This document shows, one piece after another, positions 51,101-60,357 of a DNA stretch of 64,000 nucleotides. The notes beneath the pieces were generated by a model. It worked only from the letters and a program-made list of their open reading frames with translations. It was not told the DNA's origin and did no database searches. A program made the position numbers and the translations under genes. Source of the DNA: a virus; the IMG/VR virus record IMGVR_UViG_3300023109_003296, positions 1 through 64,000 of that record. The stretch is one strand, 5' to 3'. The stretch's first letter is position 1; each line of letters opens with the position of its first letter.

Positions 51101-54100
51101 CAAAACTTATTCCTGGGCAACTCGTTAATCCATAAAATGAATAAGGCTGAATAGTTTCTAAAAGTGGCGGCATTTCTATCGGTTCATTTACATTTTCCGT
51201 AGAATAAAAAGCATAAGGCTCAATATCAGTAAGACCTGCCCCCAAGCTTATTTCCTGAAGTCCATTACAGTCATAAAATGCAGCATAACCAATATTAAAC
51301 ACAGAATTAGGTATAATAAGAGGACCTTGAAGCTGCCTACAACTAAAAAAAGCATAATCACCTATACCATCTACAACGACCCCCAAGTCTAACCATGCAT
51401 ATTTAACATCTGTTCCCGAAATATAGCCTTTTTTATTAGTGTCAATATAGTTTCCGTTAGCATTAAAAGGCACTTCTGTCCGAGGATAAGTCCGTAGACT
51501 GCCGTCAGCCCATCTAGTGGGTATTGAATAAGGCTGATTATTTTGAGCCTGAATGACTTCAAAGACTTCGGTTCTCTGATCATTCTTATCATTTATTCCA
51601 GGACCTAACCTTTGGTTAGTTGGTGTCGTGGCATCGTTGTTAATATAAAAAGTAGTGTTAGGATTTCCTACACCGCTAATTTGTATACCTTGAAAGTATG
51701 GTTTTCCGTTTATTAGTGTTGATTCAGCTAAATAATCATTATAGGTCAATGGTCCAACTTCAAAAATTCCACCTACTCCAGCAAATGCATCTTCCCCAAC
51801 AAAAGCATCAACTGGTAAAGTTTGAGTTAATACTCCACTTATTCCAGTGCAACCACTAAATGCATGAGATTCTATTCTCAACAAAAAGGATTTATCTAAA
51901 TTAATAATTCCCTCAAGACCAGTGCATCCTTGAAAAGCACCACTTCCAATCTCTTCTATAAGTGCAGGAATTTCAATTTCACTCGTTAAATTTCTACATT
52001 CAGCAAAAGCTCTCTCCCCTATAATCCTTAAACTATCTGAAATAATTAAGTCGCCATCAAAGCTAGAACAATTTTCAAACGCATAATTTCGGACATTTGA
52101 AACATTATAAGGTATAGTTAAATCACCAATAAGATTCGAATTGTTTCGGAAAGCGCCAGATCCTAAATATGAAGTTGTTCCAGGCAAATATAAATTACCA
52201 GTCAGATTGTAATTATCAAAAGCATTATCTCCTATGGTGGTAAATGGAGAAGTGTCAAACTCAAATTTTAAACCTATTGCAAAAGATTGAAAAGTATCAT
52301 AATCCTCATCAACTATAGCAACGGTTCCAGAGGGGACAAGAATGTTTGCAAAGTTTGTATTAAAGAAAGCATCGTTTCCAATAAACACTCCAGGCTTTAA
52401 TCTCAGGTCGCAATTTAAAGATGAGCAGTTATAAAAAGCCTCTTCCTCTATCAAATTTATATTTTCTGGTATTTTAAATACCCCATCATCATAACACTTT
52501 AAACTTGAACAATTCTTAAATATTCCCTTGGGTATTTGATCGACTCCACTCCCCAATATCAAAAACCCATCTAAAGAACTCATGTCCAAGAAGGCATATT
52601 CCCCCCAACTAGTAACTCTATCTGGTATACACAAATTACCAGTTAAATTTGAATTCCCTGCAAAAGCATAATCTCCGAAAACATCTAAAGAGCTTATTGT
52701 CACTACAAAAATATCTTCTAGTTCCCCATCGTCGTATACAACCTCAGTCAAATTACCAGAAAAACCAAATTCTAAATCTTCTGGCAATATGCAAAGCCTA
52801 AATTCACCATCTAAACTTGACATGTTATGAAATGCACTATGTCCGACTGCGTATGTTGTTTCTGGTATTTTTAAGTCGCCAGAAAGATTGCTGCATCCAG
52901 AGAAAGCATAATTTCCTATAGTTTCATTCAATAAAGGATCAATTGAAAACTCACCATTAAAATCCGTGCATTCTGCAAAAGCAGCATAACCAACATTTAG
53001 ACTAGGAATGTGAAGATCCCCAGTAAAGGAATTACCAGAAAAAGCATAGGCTCCAATTGTTTCTGAGTTTTCGTTTATAGTTAATTTGTTTTCAAATGAA
53101 TAATTTTCTACAAATGCATTTGCTCCTAAGGAGGAAGCAGAATTTGCTAAATATAAATCTCCCACCCAAAACTCAAAAGTGTCAAATTCAGTATCTTCTA
53201 TAAGAAAATCTGAAGAAGCTGCTCTTAATTGATAAAAATTAGTCCCATCAAAGACATTCAAATAAGAAGATATGGATCCAGCTGTAAGATCTGATATTTG
53301 CAAGTAACCATCAAGACCAGTACAATCAACAAATGCCCCGTCTCCTAAATTACTCAATAGACTCGGTATAATTAAATTTCCATTAAGACCAAAACAAGAA
53401 CGGAAAGCGTCTACTCCAACGCCTAATACCGAATCAGGTATAAACAAATCACCAATAAACCCATCACAATTCTCGAAAGCGCTGACACCAATACCAGTAA
53501 GCGAATCTGGAAGATCTATCTCACCAACAAAATTATAATTATCAAAAGCATTATCTAGTATTCCGCTAAGACCCTCTTGGAAAACAACTTCCATGCTTCT
53601 TGGCGCAAAATAATCAAATTCTCCATTGTTTATATTAGCAACAGATTCACTAACAATCAATGTAGCAAAAGGTGAATCATCAAAAGAATTAGAACCTACT
53701 AAACTCGAAGCCGTAACATTAGTGATTGTTATATCTCCACTTAAACCTATACAGCCTAAGAATGCATCTTGTTCTATGGATGTTATATAATCATGTACAA
53801 TAAGATTTCCACTTAATCCTTGGCAATTCTGAAACGTACCAGTTTTAACAGTTGTGTAGTCTTGGTTATTAGGCAGGTATATATTTCCACTCAAACTTGA
53901 ACACTCTGCAAAAGCGTATTGGCCAATACCACTTGTTATGTCCGAGAAGATCAAAGAACCATTCATACTTGAGCAATTATAAAAAGTATATTCCCCTATC
54001 TCTGTTACTGAAGTATTTAAAGTAAGAAATCCATCAACTGAGGTATTATTGTAAAAAGCTCCGTCTCCAATAAAATCTACATTTCTTAAATCTAAATCAC

Positions 54101-57100
54101 CATCTATTAAATTTAAATCATAAAAAGCATAAGGCCCTATATATGAAATATTAGAAGAAGAAAAGTCGTAAGTGCCTTCAAAATTACAACCAGAAAAAGC
54201 TGCCTGTCCTATGTAGTTTAATGAGAACGGTAATTCTAAAGATCCTATAAAAGAATAATTATCAAAAGAGTAACCAGAAATTACCTGCAGACCTTCTTGC
54301 ATTGTTAAATATAAAGGATCATCCTTGAAATAATCAAAATCCCCTTCGACAATAGTTTCTACAGAATCACTTATTATTAAGTCTGCAAACGGCAGTGGAT
54401 CATTAAAAACATCGACCCCTATATTTCTAGCTGCAATATTGGATATAGTAATACTTAGAGTCAAGCTTTCGCAACCCAAAAATGCTCTATCATCTATACC
54501 AAGAATAAAGTCAGGTATAACTAGCTCTCCCAAAAGACCAGAACAACCAAAAAACGTCTCTTCAAGAATATAATCAAATTCTCCAGCAGACAAATCAATT
54601 GTTGAGTTTAAATTTTTACAATTTTTAAATGCTCCAGAACCCAGGTAACCCACATTTCCAGGTAGCAATAAAGGCCCAGTCATTAATGAGCAGTCTTCGA
54701 AAGCATAATTACCTATGTATTCGCATTCACCTACATTTTCTAAGCCAAATTCCCCATCTAAACTTGAGCAGTTATAAAAAGCAAAATCCCCAATGTAATT
54801 GACAGGCGAGGGCAGATCCAAATCTCCAACTGCATTATTACAATTATAAAAAGCATAATCGCCTATACTAATTATATTATTACCAAGAAACAACTCTCCA
54901 GAAACACCAGTGCAATTATAGAAAGCCTCATCTTCCACAGTATAAACCTCTGAGCCTACGATGATATCACCATGTATATTACTACAGTTTTTAAAAGTTT
55001 TTCCTTTTATAACCTCTATGCCGTCCCCTATATCTAATAAATCATCAAATCCAGAACAGTTTTCGAAAACTCCACTACCTAAAGATATTACAGTGTCTGG
55101 TATTATTAGATCACCATCAAAATGACAATTATAAAAAGCATAATCTTCAATAGTCTCAACCTCTTCTGGCAACACAAAAAACCCTGTAATACCATAGCTT
55201 CCAGAAAAAGCTCCAGATCCAATATTTTTACATGTAGATCCAATAACTAAAAGAGCGTCTCTACTTTGATTTGTATACCAGTATGAAGGAATATCCCCTC
55301 TTATAAATTTTATAACTTCTGAAGTATTTGCATCATAAATAACAGTATCTAATGATCCGTAGCAAACAGGCATTCCTTGGTACAAACCAGCAGTCCCAGC
55401 GCTTAAGTAGTCGTTATAGTAAAAAGGAGAGACGAACATACACCCATTTACCCCAGAGAATGAATTACTTCCTTGAAATATCGTCACTGGAGAATTCATG
55501 TATACATCAGTAATTCCAGAGCACCCAAGGAAAGCTTGGTCTCCTATTGAGCTGACTCCACTCGGCATAGTCAAAGAGGAATTTAAAGATGCGCAATTCA
55601 TAAAAGCGTTATCTCCTATACTTTCAATACCTGAACTCAACGACAGTCTACCCTGCAAACCTGAGCACCCAGAGAAAGATGCGTCGCCAACAATATTGAC
55701 ATTAGGCAACATAAGGGAACCATTAAAAGATGAACATCCTTGAAAAGCTCCTACTTTAATTTCATTTACACTATCAGGAATAACTAAATCACCAGTCAAC
55801 GAGCTGCAATTATAAAAAGTATAATCTTCTATAGTTGTTAGTTGGTTGCTTAATGTAAGCTCTCCATTAAAACCTTCGCATTGGTAAAAAGCCTCTTTAC
55901 CTATACCAGAAATGTTATCTGGTATGGTTATTTCAAAACTTAAATTCCTAGCATTTTTAAATGTTTTTTCTTTTATCTCTTTTAAAGAGTTTCCTATATA
56001 AAGCCCCCCTATAAAACCACTGCAATTTTCGAAAGCGCTCTCTCCAAGTGTTAATGTAGTATCTGGTATATATAAACTTTGATTTAATCCAGAACAGTTG
56101 TAAAAAGCTCTTTCCCCTATACTTTGCACATCGGCCAGAAATAATGCTTCTGCGGAATCACACCCCATGAAACATTCTTCTCCTATATCTAGCACACTTG
56201 CTGGAATAAATATATTTTGCAAAGAAGAGCAATCTTTAAAACACCTTTCTCCAAAAGCTGGTATAACACATGAAGAGTCTGTGTAAAAAGAAGGTAAGTT
56301 AGAGCAACCGATAAAAACATCTTCGCCCATCGTTAATATTTGGGGCGGTAAATAAACAGGGCTATTTATATTAGTTGCATAAGCAAAAGCGCCATCAAAA
56401 ACATTGTAAGATCTTAATTCTCCAAAAGCAACTTTATATCCATTTAAATCACCAGATTGCCAATTACTAATAACATCATCCAATATGTATTCGTAAACTT
56501 TATTTTCATCATCTATAAATCTAGTAACTCCTATATCTTGTTCTGTTACAGATGTTTTAAACCCTTTGGTATCTGATATTTGAAAAGAAAATTCTAAGTT
56601 ATACTTTGTCTGTTCATTGACTAAAGTTTGATACTCAACATTTTCTAATTTTATATCTTCAAAATAAAACTGCGAACTTATTTGCTTTCTGCAATCATTA
56701 GTAATGATTCTTAAGTTTGATACTTCGTCACCATAAACCAAACCACTTATAAAACCAGCCTCCATCTGTGTTACCAAAGAAGAAATTGATAAAGTTCCTT
56801 CTATAGGGTATTCTATTTTTCTATCACAAACATAGTTGGAGCCAAGCCTATACACATTAGCCCTGTTAATAGGTATATTAACAGAAAACTCATCTATTCT
56901 ATGGCTTTGAAGATTTATCTTCTGACCACCTATAGATAGATTGTCCATTTCAAATTTAATATCGTAAGGAAGTATGGTTTCTATATCTGATCTATCAAGA
57001 TCGTATATATCCCCAAACTTTCCAGTCTCAAAATAATTAACATTACTTAAATTTATTGATCCAACGCCAATGTTATTACCTGATTTTAAGTTTATTGAGG

Positions 57101-57650
57101 GCGATTCAACCTGCTGGGAGAAATAATTTTCAATTTTTATATTAGAGCAATCAAACTCTACATCAACAGTTGGAAAAGATCCTACAGAAAAATTAACGCT
57201 ATAATTTGTTATATATGCATTGCCAATAGAAACAACCTCACCACCATTAGGAAAAGACGCTCCATTTTTTATGTATTCTGCTCCATCAAAACCTTGTTCT
57301 GGATGGTTGTAAAAATAAAAATTATTAGATACTTCAGACAAACCATTTAATATACTAAACTCTGGTTTATAATCTAAATTATAATTGAAACCAAAAAGCT
57401 CCTCGTTTGCAAAAGTAGGGGTAAAACCATAACTCATTTGCAGTGTTACATCTGGATGCCTTATTATGTTTTTTTCTTCATAAAGCTGACTTCCAATTTG
57501 CTCAACATCAGCCCTTACGTTACTAAAACCATAAGTAGCAGATCTTACACCAGCAAAAACAAATCCAGATTCAGTTGTCGTTTTGAATGATGGCGAATCG
57601 CCTATTATGACAACTGTATTTGCGCTATTTAATGTTACCCTGTTTGCCAT
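48132..57650 (-). CDS. Giant tail-tube-like protein with very long BspA LRR region
   Basis: 3172 residues, the largest gene in the window. Residues 1 to about 430 are the tail-tube-like domain (ITNYSVNFSVGSFPTVDVEF, LGSNYVCDRKIEYPIEGTL). The rest is LRR_5 repeats of mostly 23 to 25 residues, on the order of 100. The array is cut at least twice by C-cap-like segments (YNDYLSAGTAGLYQGMP and YNDYLAESTLINGKP, about residues 745 and 1930), so there are several solenoids in a row. The C-terminus has a cap ending SVYNEYNNPTFSG. No signal peptide. It should project from the tail as arms hundreds of angstroms long. Adhesin or shield roles are inferences. Confidence 0.85.
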   Translation of the reverse strand: MANRVTLNSANTVVIIGDSPSFKTTTESGFVFAGVRSATYGFSNVRADVEQIGSQLYEEKNIIRHPDVTLQMSYGFTPTFANEELFGFNYNLDYKPEFSILNGLSEVSNNFYFYNHPEQGFDGAEYIKNGASFPNGGEVVSIGNAYITNYSVNFSVGSFPTVDVEFDCSNIKIENYFSQQVESPSINLKSGNNIGVGSINLSNVNYFETGKFGDIYDLDRSDIETILPYDIKFEMDNLSIGGQKINLQSHRIDEFSVNIPINRANVYRLGSNYVCDRKIEYPIEGTLSISSLVTQMEAGFISGLVYGDEVSNLRIITNDCRKQISSQFYFEDIKLENVEYQTLVNEQTKYNLEFSFQISDTKGFKTSVTEQDIGVTRFIDDENKVYEYILDDVISNWQSGDLNGYKVAFGELRSYNVFDGAFAYATNINSPVYLPPQILTMGEDVFIGCSNLPSFYTDSSCVIPAFGERCFKDCSSLQNIFIPASVLDIGEECFMGCDSAEALFLADVQSIGERAFYNCSGLNQSLYIPDTTLTLGESAFENCSGFIGGLYIGNSLKEIKEKTFKNARNLSFEITIPDNISGIGKEAFYQCEGFNGELTLSNQLTTIEDYTFYNCSSLTGDLVIPDSVNEIKVGAFQGCSSFNGSLMLPNVNIVGDASFSGCSGLQGRLSLSSGIESIGDNAFMNCASLNSSLTMPSGVSSIGDQAFLGCSGITDVYMNSPVTIFQGSNSFSGVNGCMFVSPFYYNDYLSAGTAGLYQGMPVCYGSLDTVIYDANTSEVIKFIRGDIPSYWYTNQSRDALLVIGSTCKNIGSGAFSGSYGITGFFVLPEEVETIEDYAFYNCHFDGDLIIPDTVISLGSGVFENCSGFDDLLDIGDGIEVIKGKTFKNCSNIHGDIIVGSEVYTVEDEAFYNCTGVSGELFLGNNIISIGDYAFYNCNNAVGDLDLPSPVNYIGDFAFYNCSSLDGEFGLENVGECEYIGNYAFEDCSLMTGPLLLPGNVGYLGSGAFKNCKNLNSTIDLSAGEFDYILEETFFGCSGLLGELVIPDFILGIDDRAFLGCESLTLSITISNIAARNIGVDVFNDPLPFADLIISDSVETIVEGDFDYFKDDPLYLTMQEGLQVISGYSFDNYSFIGSLELPFSLNYIGQAAFSGCNFEGTYDFSSSNISYIGPYAFYDLNLIDGDLDLRNVDFIGDGAFYNNTSVDGFLTLNTSVTEIGEYTFYNCSSMNGSLIFSDITSGIGQYAFAECSSLSGNIYLPNNQDYTTVKTGTFQNCQGLSGNLIVHDYITSIEQDAFLGCIGLSGDITITNVTASSLVGSNSFDDSPFATLIVSESVANINNGEFDYFAPRSMEVVFQEGLSGILDNAFDNYNFVGEIDLPDSLTGIGVSAFENCDGFIGDLFIPDSVLGVGVDAFRSCFGLNGNLIIPSLLSNLGDGAFVDCTGLDGYLQISDLTAGSISSYLNVFDGTNFYQLRAASSDFLIEDTEFDTFEFWVGDLYLANSASSLGANAFVENYSFENKLTINENSETIGAYAFSGNSFTGDLHIPSLNVGYAAFAECTDFNGEFSIDPLLNETIGNYAFSGCSNLSGDLKIPETTYAVGHSAFHNMSSLDGEFRLCILPEDLEFGFSGNLTEVVYDDGELEDIFVVTISSLDVFGDYAFAGNSNLTGNLCIPDRVTSWGEYAFLDMSSLDGFLILGSGVDQIPKGIFKNCSSLKCYDDGVFKIPENINLIEEEAFYNCSSLNCDLRLKPGVFIGNDAFFNTNFANILVPSGTVAIVDEDYDTFQSFAIGLKFEFDTSPFTTIGDNAFDNYNLTGNLYLPGTTSYLGSGAFRNNSNLIGDLTIPYNVSNVRNYAFENCSSFDGDLIISDSLRIIGERAFAECRNLTSEIEIPALIEEIGSGAFQGCTGLEGIINLDKSFLLRIESHAFSGCTGISGVLTQTLPVDAFVGEDAFAGVGGIFEVGPLTYNDYLAESTLINGKPYFQGIQISGVGNPNTTFYINNDATTPTNQRLGPGINDKNDQRTEVFEVIQAQNNQPYSIPTRWADGSLRTYPRTEVPFNANGNYIDTNKKGYISGTDVKYAWLDLGVVVDGIGDYAFFSCRQLQGPLIIPNSVFNIGYAAFYDCNGLQEISLGAGLTDIEPYAFYSTENVNEPIEMPPLLETIQPYSFYGLTSCPGISFAGNSLKRIELQAFAQISHYAFNLVLPENMEYIGQQAFTSANMPGIQFGEGLSGINYRAFFDCDNINSSITLPQSLEYLGIDAFRQSSIRDYVNMPESLQLINDGAFRSCEFLRGFTSWNNLSGIGKDAFRDCLIFRGIENDNDGYVIDVPQDVYLGSRAFQGIGKSPDGQHPDKIILPSGWDISDGGVDIFKNIFYTSGLDIKNAFYIQNSMFYDMRKHFINSGTFDLDGGLTGIGDYAFYKNCENFDDAFKRHKFGNILIPNSVEYLGEGAFEQCAFLTGIEFQSGSKLKRIENRTFYEASNYDAGSRDYYRDPPIGQFHSNGYSGLQVDLIIPSGVEEIGEAAFYYVYMRDADFYLHAGVSGLGTGAFYGIESKDFYWSGDPSRPQYSKTMNEKILASAKVNNLYLTDINFEVFETGCFSNFRQTGSGANRTWVFDSGLREVKTQAFYNSDWTLDFSSVINEVSFGSPSTANPQRLWYQGFQYNKHSGVLNLPKIGLDPGYYSTFADMPYLESVVWQNPDIITTVAPKMFQGCTKLTGVTFPNNGAMTSIGYGAFDNCGLTEIDIRSTDVDFIGAYAFRENPNLTDIFLCNSQLQTLGDRAFRQCTSIDTLEICSSITNVGYSVLQESIINNLDWRANTTVMDYSSFEDARITGFTFNTFVLERIHQSAFEGAWVGNLPFTLPNSVDTISYRAFYEADISGIVLPSSLEKIGMLDNERNGFYGNTFYKSNLTGIDFSQCTSFTGHLNEDFKECPQLEEVKIAPNATTWEDRNFYSCPKLSGVYIPNNSLETMTYENFRFSNALRSCDLPEGLISMDYGNWRDATVDDVVFPSTLKTIGNYNWMGSRKFGNLVFDTQPFVVPSTLESMNHSNFQDSLGIQTLRIGAGFSGTIGNANWKNCANLTELYIDTTDTNATMGTGNFDSSTSLSLVFIAENVGTGIFEGTGNFLSTNNNIQFFVHSSVYNEYNNPTFSGRQNLPNGAQIVSVT
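48200..56370 (-). repeat. LRR-coding tandem DNA repeats
   Basis: A recurring 69-75 base unit, seen on the plus strand as TTATAAAAAGC followed 10-15 bases on by CCTATA; it encodes the AFYNC and IG-x-x-AF segments. Copies vary enough at the DNA level that the array is old, but short perfect stretches recur and could recombine. Confidence 0.8.
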
Positions 57651-57651
57651 T

Positions 57652-59499
57652 TTATAAAACTATATCAAATACCAATTTCCCTGCTGAATCTTTAGCTTGC
57701 CAATACGCAGTATCATACCCTTCTGCACCTATTGGAACATGTATTTTTCTAAGTTTTCTCATAGTACTTAGAGGGAAGGGTTCGCCTACTATATTTGGAG
57801 CTAATGGAGCATTTATATAAATATTATACACCTTATCACAGGCACGAAATGCATTATTTTGTATTGTTTTTATTGTACTCGGGAAATTGACATCAGTACC
57901 AATCCTCTTACAATTCCAAAAAGCTTGCTCTCCTATTACTTCAACGCCAGAAGGTATATCTAAATCTCCATAAAGATTAACACAACCCCTGAAAGTCTGA
58001 TAAGGTATTTCTTTTAGCGTAGGAGGTATAGCAATTTTAGAGTTAATATTCACACAACCCATAAATACTGAATCACCTAAACCTGTAAGACTCTCTCCCA
58101 AACCTAGATCCTCATCAAAACCATCACAACTAGAGAACGCCTCGTCTCCAACATACCTTATATTAGGTGGCAACAAAAGAGGACCAGTCATTGAACCACA
58201 GTTATAGAAAGCTCTAGCACCTAACTCCAAAATACCCCCTCCTAAAATCAAAGAATTATTTAACCCAGCACACGAATTAAAAGCATCGTCACCTATTCCA
58301 GTAACACTTCCAGGTATATTCAATAACCCCTGCAAGTTAGGCGCTGATTCAAATGCGCTTTCTCCTATAAATTTACAACCAGCACCTATTTTCAAATCAA
58401 AAATATCGGGATCTAATTCGAACCAGTTTGGAGGTATATCTTCAGAAGCTTGAGCAAGTAAATTATCATCACCGCCAAACGCTCGTGAAGAAAGAGTTTC
58501 TTCACTATGTTTCACTCTATCGGGAACAACACCAAAAGGATCCTCATCAAGTTTCAAATCAAGGTTATGAGAATCAAAACTGTTCCAAGTATGTGTCCAC
58601 TTCCTACAGACATACACCTTAGGTCTATTAAATACAGTATTGATTCTATGCTTAAACCTCTTATACCCATTTTTAGACTCTAAAAAATGAAGCATAGATT
58701 TTAATTGTTTAGTGCTAATTTCTGAAAAGTTATATTGAAGAGGGAAAGAAGCACTGTTGTCCTTAACCTTTCTTCTGTAAGGAAATCCGTCTGAATCACC
58801 GAATCTTTGAGTTTCCATAGGAACCGTTGCCGACTGACCAACATCAGGTTGCCAAAAAAAGTCTCTAGTCCAGTAGGGGCTATCCTCAAGGCTTGTAGAT
58901 GTATCTTGAGAGGAATCGTGGTCTTCAGTGCAATAATAAAAATTATTTAACCTATCTTGATACTCAAATTCAAGTCTTTGGTCATAAGCTATATCATTTT
59001 CTTCGTATTTTTTATTTTCTTGAACATAATAAATACTTTCTTCCCCTACGTACAAAAAGTTCAAACCAGTCCAATTGAGGTGTCCAGGCGATTCAGTAAC
59101 TTCAAACAAAGCAGATATTTTAAATGTATCGACATCTAATTGAGTTACAGAGTATTCCGAGCAATACCCGTTAACTGGTTTATATACGGTAGGGTCTGTA
59201 TCAAACAAAATCGGATCGATCCCTCTTTTTGATTCAAAAAAATTAGCTAGTTTTCTGGCGTCCTCTTCTTTAGCCTCGTAAACCATCCTATAATTAGCAT
59301 AAACATTATTTATACCAACTGGCATTATATTCAACCAATTATTGTTAGTAGTTAGAGCCTTATCCTTGGCCAAAAATTCTACATTAGAACCTTCTGTAGG
59401 GCAAGTGATATCACTAATACCCTCATAATCCGTTACTCCAGAGAAATTTCTAGTTCTGTCGTAAAGTAGATCATCGCTATCTATGTCTATATAGGCCAT
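57652..59499 (-). CDS. Tail protein M-like, duplicated, with C-terminal LRR domain
   Basis: 615 residues. Two M-like segments: residues about 70-145 (LANFFESKRGIDPILFDTD, then a C-containing strand, then KISALFEV) and about 270-325 (LKSMLHFLESKNGYKRFKHR, then VYVCRKWTHTW). Lambda gpM (about 110 residues) has the same F-x-x-x-x-G-x-x-x-F core and joins tape measure to the tip. The last 250 residues are about ten LRR_5 repeats with a C-cap (LRKIHVPIGAEGYDTAYWQ). M is normally beside L, but here L lies on the other strand about 56 kb away in the window. No ribosome binding site seen. Confidence 0.7.
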   Translation of the reverse strand: MAYIDIDSDDLLYDRTRNFSGVTDYEGISDITCPTEGSNVEFLAKDKALTTNNNWLNIMPVGINNVYANYRMVYEAKEEDARKLANFFESKRGIDPILFDTDPTVYKPVNGYCSEYSVTQLDVDTFKISALFEVTESPGHLNWTGLNFLYVGEESIYYVQENKKYEENDIAYDQRLEFEYQDRLNNFYYCTEDHDSSQDTSTSLEDSPYWTRDFFWQPDVGQSATVPMETQRFGDSDGFPYRRKVKDNSASFPLQYNFSEISTKQLKSMLHFLESKNGYKRFKHRINTVFNRPKVYVCRKWTHTWNSFDSHNLDLKLDEDPFGVVPDRVKHSEETLSSRAFGGDDNLLAQASEDIPPNWFELDPDIFDLKIGAGCKFIGESAFESAPNLQGLLNIPGSVTGIGDDAFNSCAGLNNSLILGGGILELGARAFYNCGSMTGPLLLPPNIRYVGDEAFSSCDGFDEDLGLGESLTGLGDSVFMGCVNINSKIAIPPTLKEIPYQTFRGCVNLYGDLDIPSGVEVIGEQAFWNCKRIGTDVNFPSTIKTIQNNAFRACDKVYNIYINAPLAPNIVGEPFPLSTMRKLRKIHVPIGAEGYDTAYWQAKDSAGKLVFDIVL

Positions 59500-59535
59500 A
59501 TATATTATATATAAAATTTTTAAAAAATAAACAAA

Positions 59536-60357
59536 TTAAGGTAAGTTTTTTCTATCTCCGCCTAAATGACCTACATAAGATAAATTCATCAAAAGTTGCC
59601 CATTTACTCTCTGACTCAAGTTCCTAGATACCAAACTAGCATTTGGTATTTTAATGTATTGCAAAAGTGTTCCGACTCTGCTTTTTACATCTAAAGAAAT
59701 ATCCCTATCTTGCCTTCTGTTTAAAAAATCAAAACTCTGACTATTGTAAGTTTTATCTAATTCTAACTGTACTGACGCATTGTATTTCAAAGGTCTTTTC
59801 TCCTCGATGTTATATGGAAGATTAGATCCTATAGCGTAGGAAACTTCATGATCTATATTTACTGAGTAGTCAAAACCTACAACCCTATTCCCCTGAAAAT
59901 CTTCTGATTCTATAGATATGCTGTCTTGTGTTGGACTATTAACTACTGGGTGCGTTTTTTTGTTTACGAATTCTTTGTACCCACTTTTAATCTCATCTAA
60001 AATCAATAATGAATTATTAACTTTTGGCATCGAACCAACTGCGCAATTTACAGAATAACTCGATAAATAACCGCTTTCAAAACCATAATAACTATCATTT
60101 TTTAAATCATAAACCTGCCCATCAATGACCTTGTCTTTACCTATAAAGTTAAAGAATGGATCATTATAAATCAAACTTCTAGTTAATGACATTGTCTGCT
60201 GTACTGGCCCAGATGACACAGTAAGACCAGCTTCAGTCCCTATTGGGCTAATAACAGAAGCTGAATGTTTTGATGAGATAGATGCAGAGGAAACCCCTGT
60301 CAAATGATATCCATCTAACATCACATAAGATTCATAATCTAAAATAGCTCCAAACAT
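59536..60357 (-). CDS. Tail-tube-like protein without repeats
   Basis: 273 residues matching the N-terminal domain of the two LRR-bearing tail genes: FESGYLSSYSVNCAVGSMPKV, then SYAIGSNLPYNIEEKRPLKY, the counterpart of LGSNYVCDRKIEYPIEG. It ends at LGG without an LRR extension. It lies between the tape measure gene and the M-like gene, where many siphophages have a distal tail protein. It may be the basic version of the fold, with the two LRR proteins as decorated copies. Overlaps the tape measure stop by one base. Fold assignment is inference. Confidence 0.6.
   Translation of the reverse strand: MFGAILDYESYVMLDGYHLTGVSSASISSKHSASVISPIGTEAGLTVSSGPVQQTMSLTRSLIYNDPFFNFIGKDKVIDGQVYDLKNDSYYGFESGYLSSYSVNCAVGSMPKVNNSLLILDEIKSGYKEFVNKKTHPVVNSPTQDSISIESEDFQGNRVVGFDYSVNIDHEVSYAIGSNLPYNIEEKRPLKYNASVQLELDKTYNSQSFDFLNRRQDRDISLDVKSRVGTLLQYIKIPNASLVSRNLSQRVNGQLLMNLSYVGHLGGDRKNLP

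Noticed and set aside
43658-59500. CRISPR-like array from the regular DNA repeats
   Set aside because: The repeats are codon-phased, degenerate and encode LRR_5 units; no cas genes.
43658-59500. Diversity-generating retroelement target
   Set aside because: No reverse transcriptase, template repeat or C-type lectin domain was found in the window.
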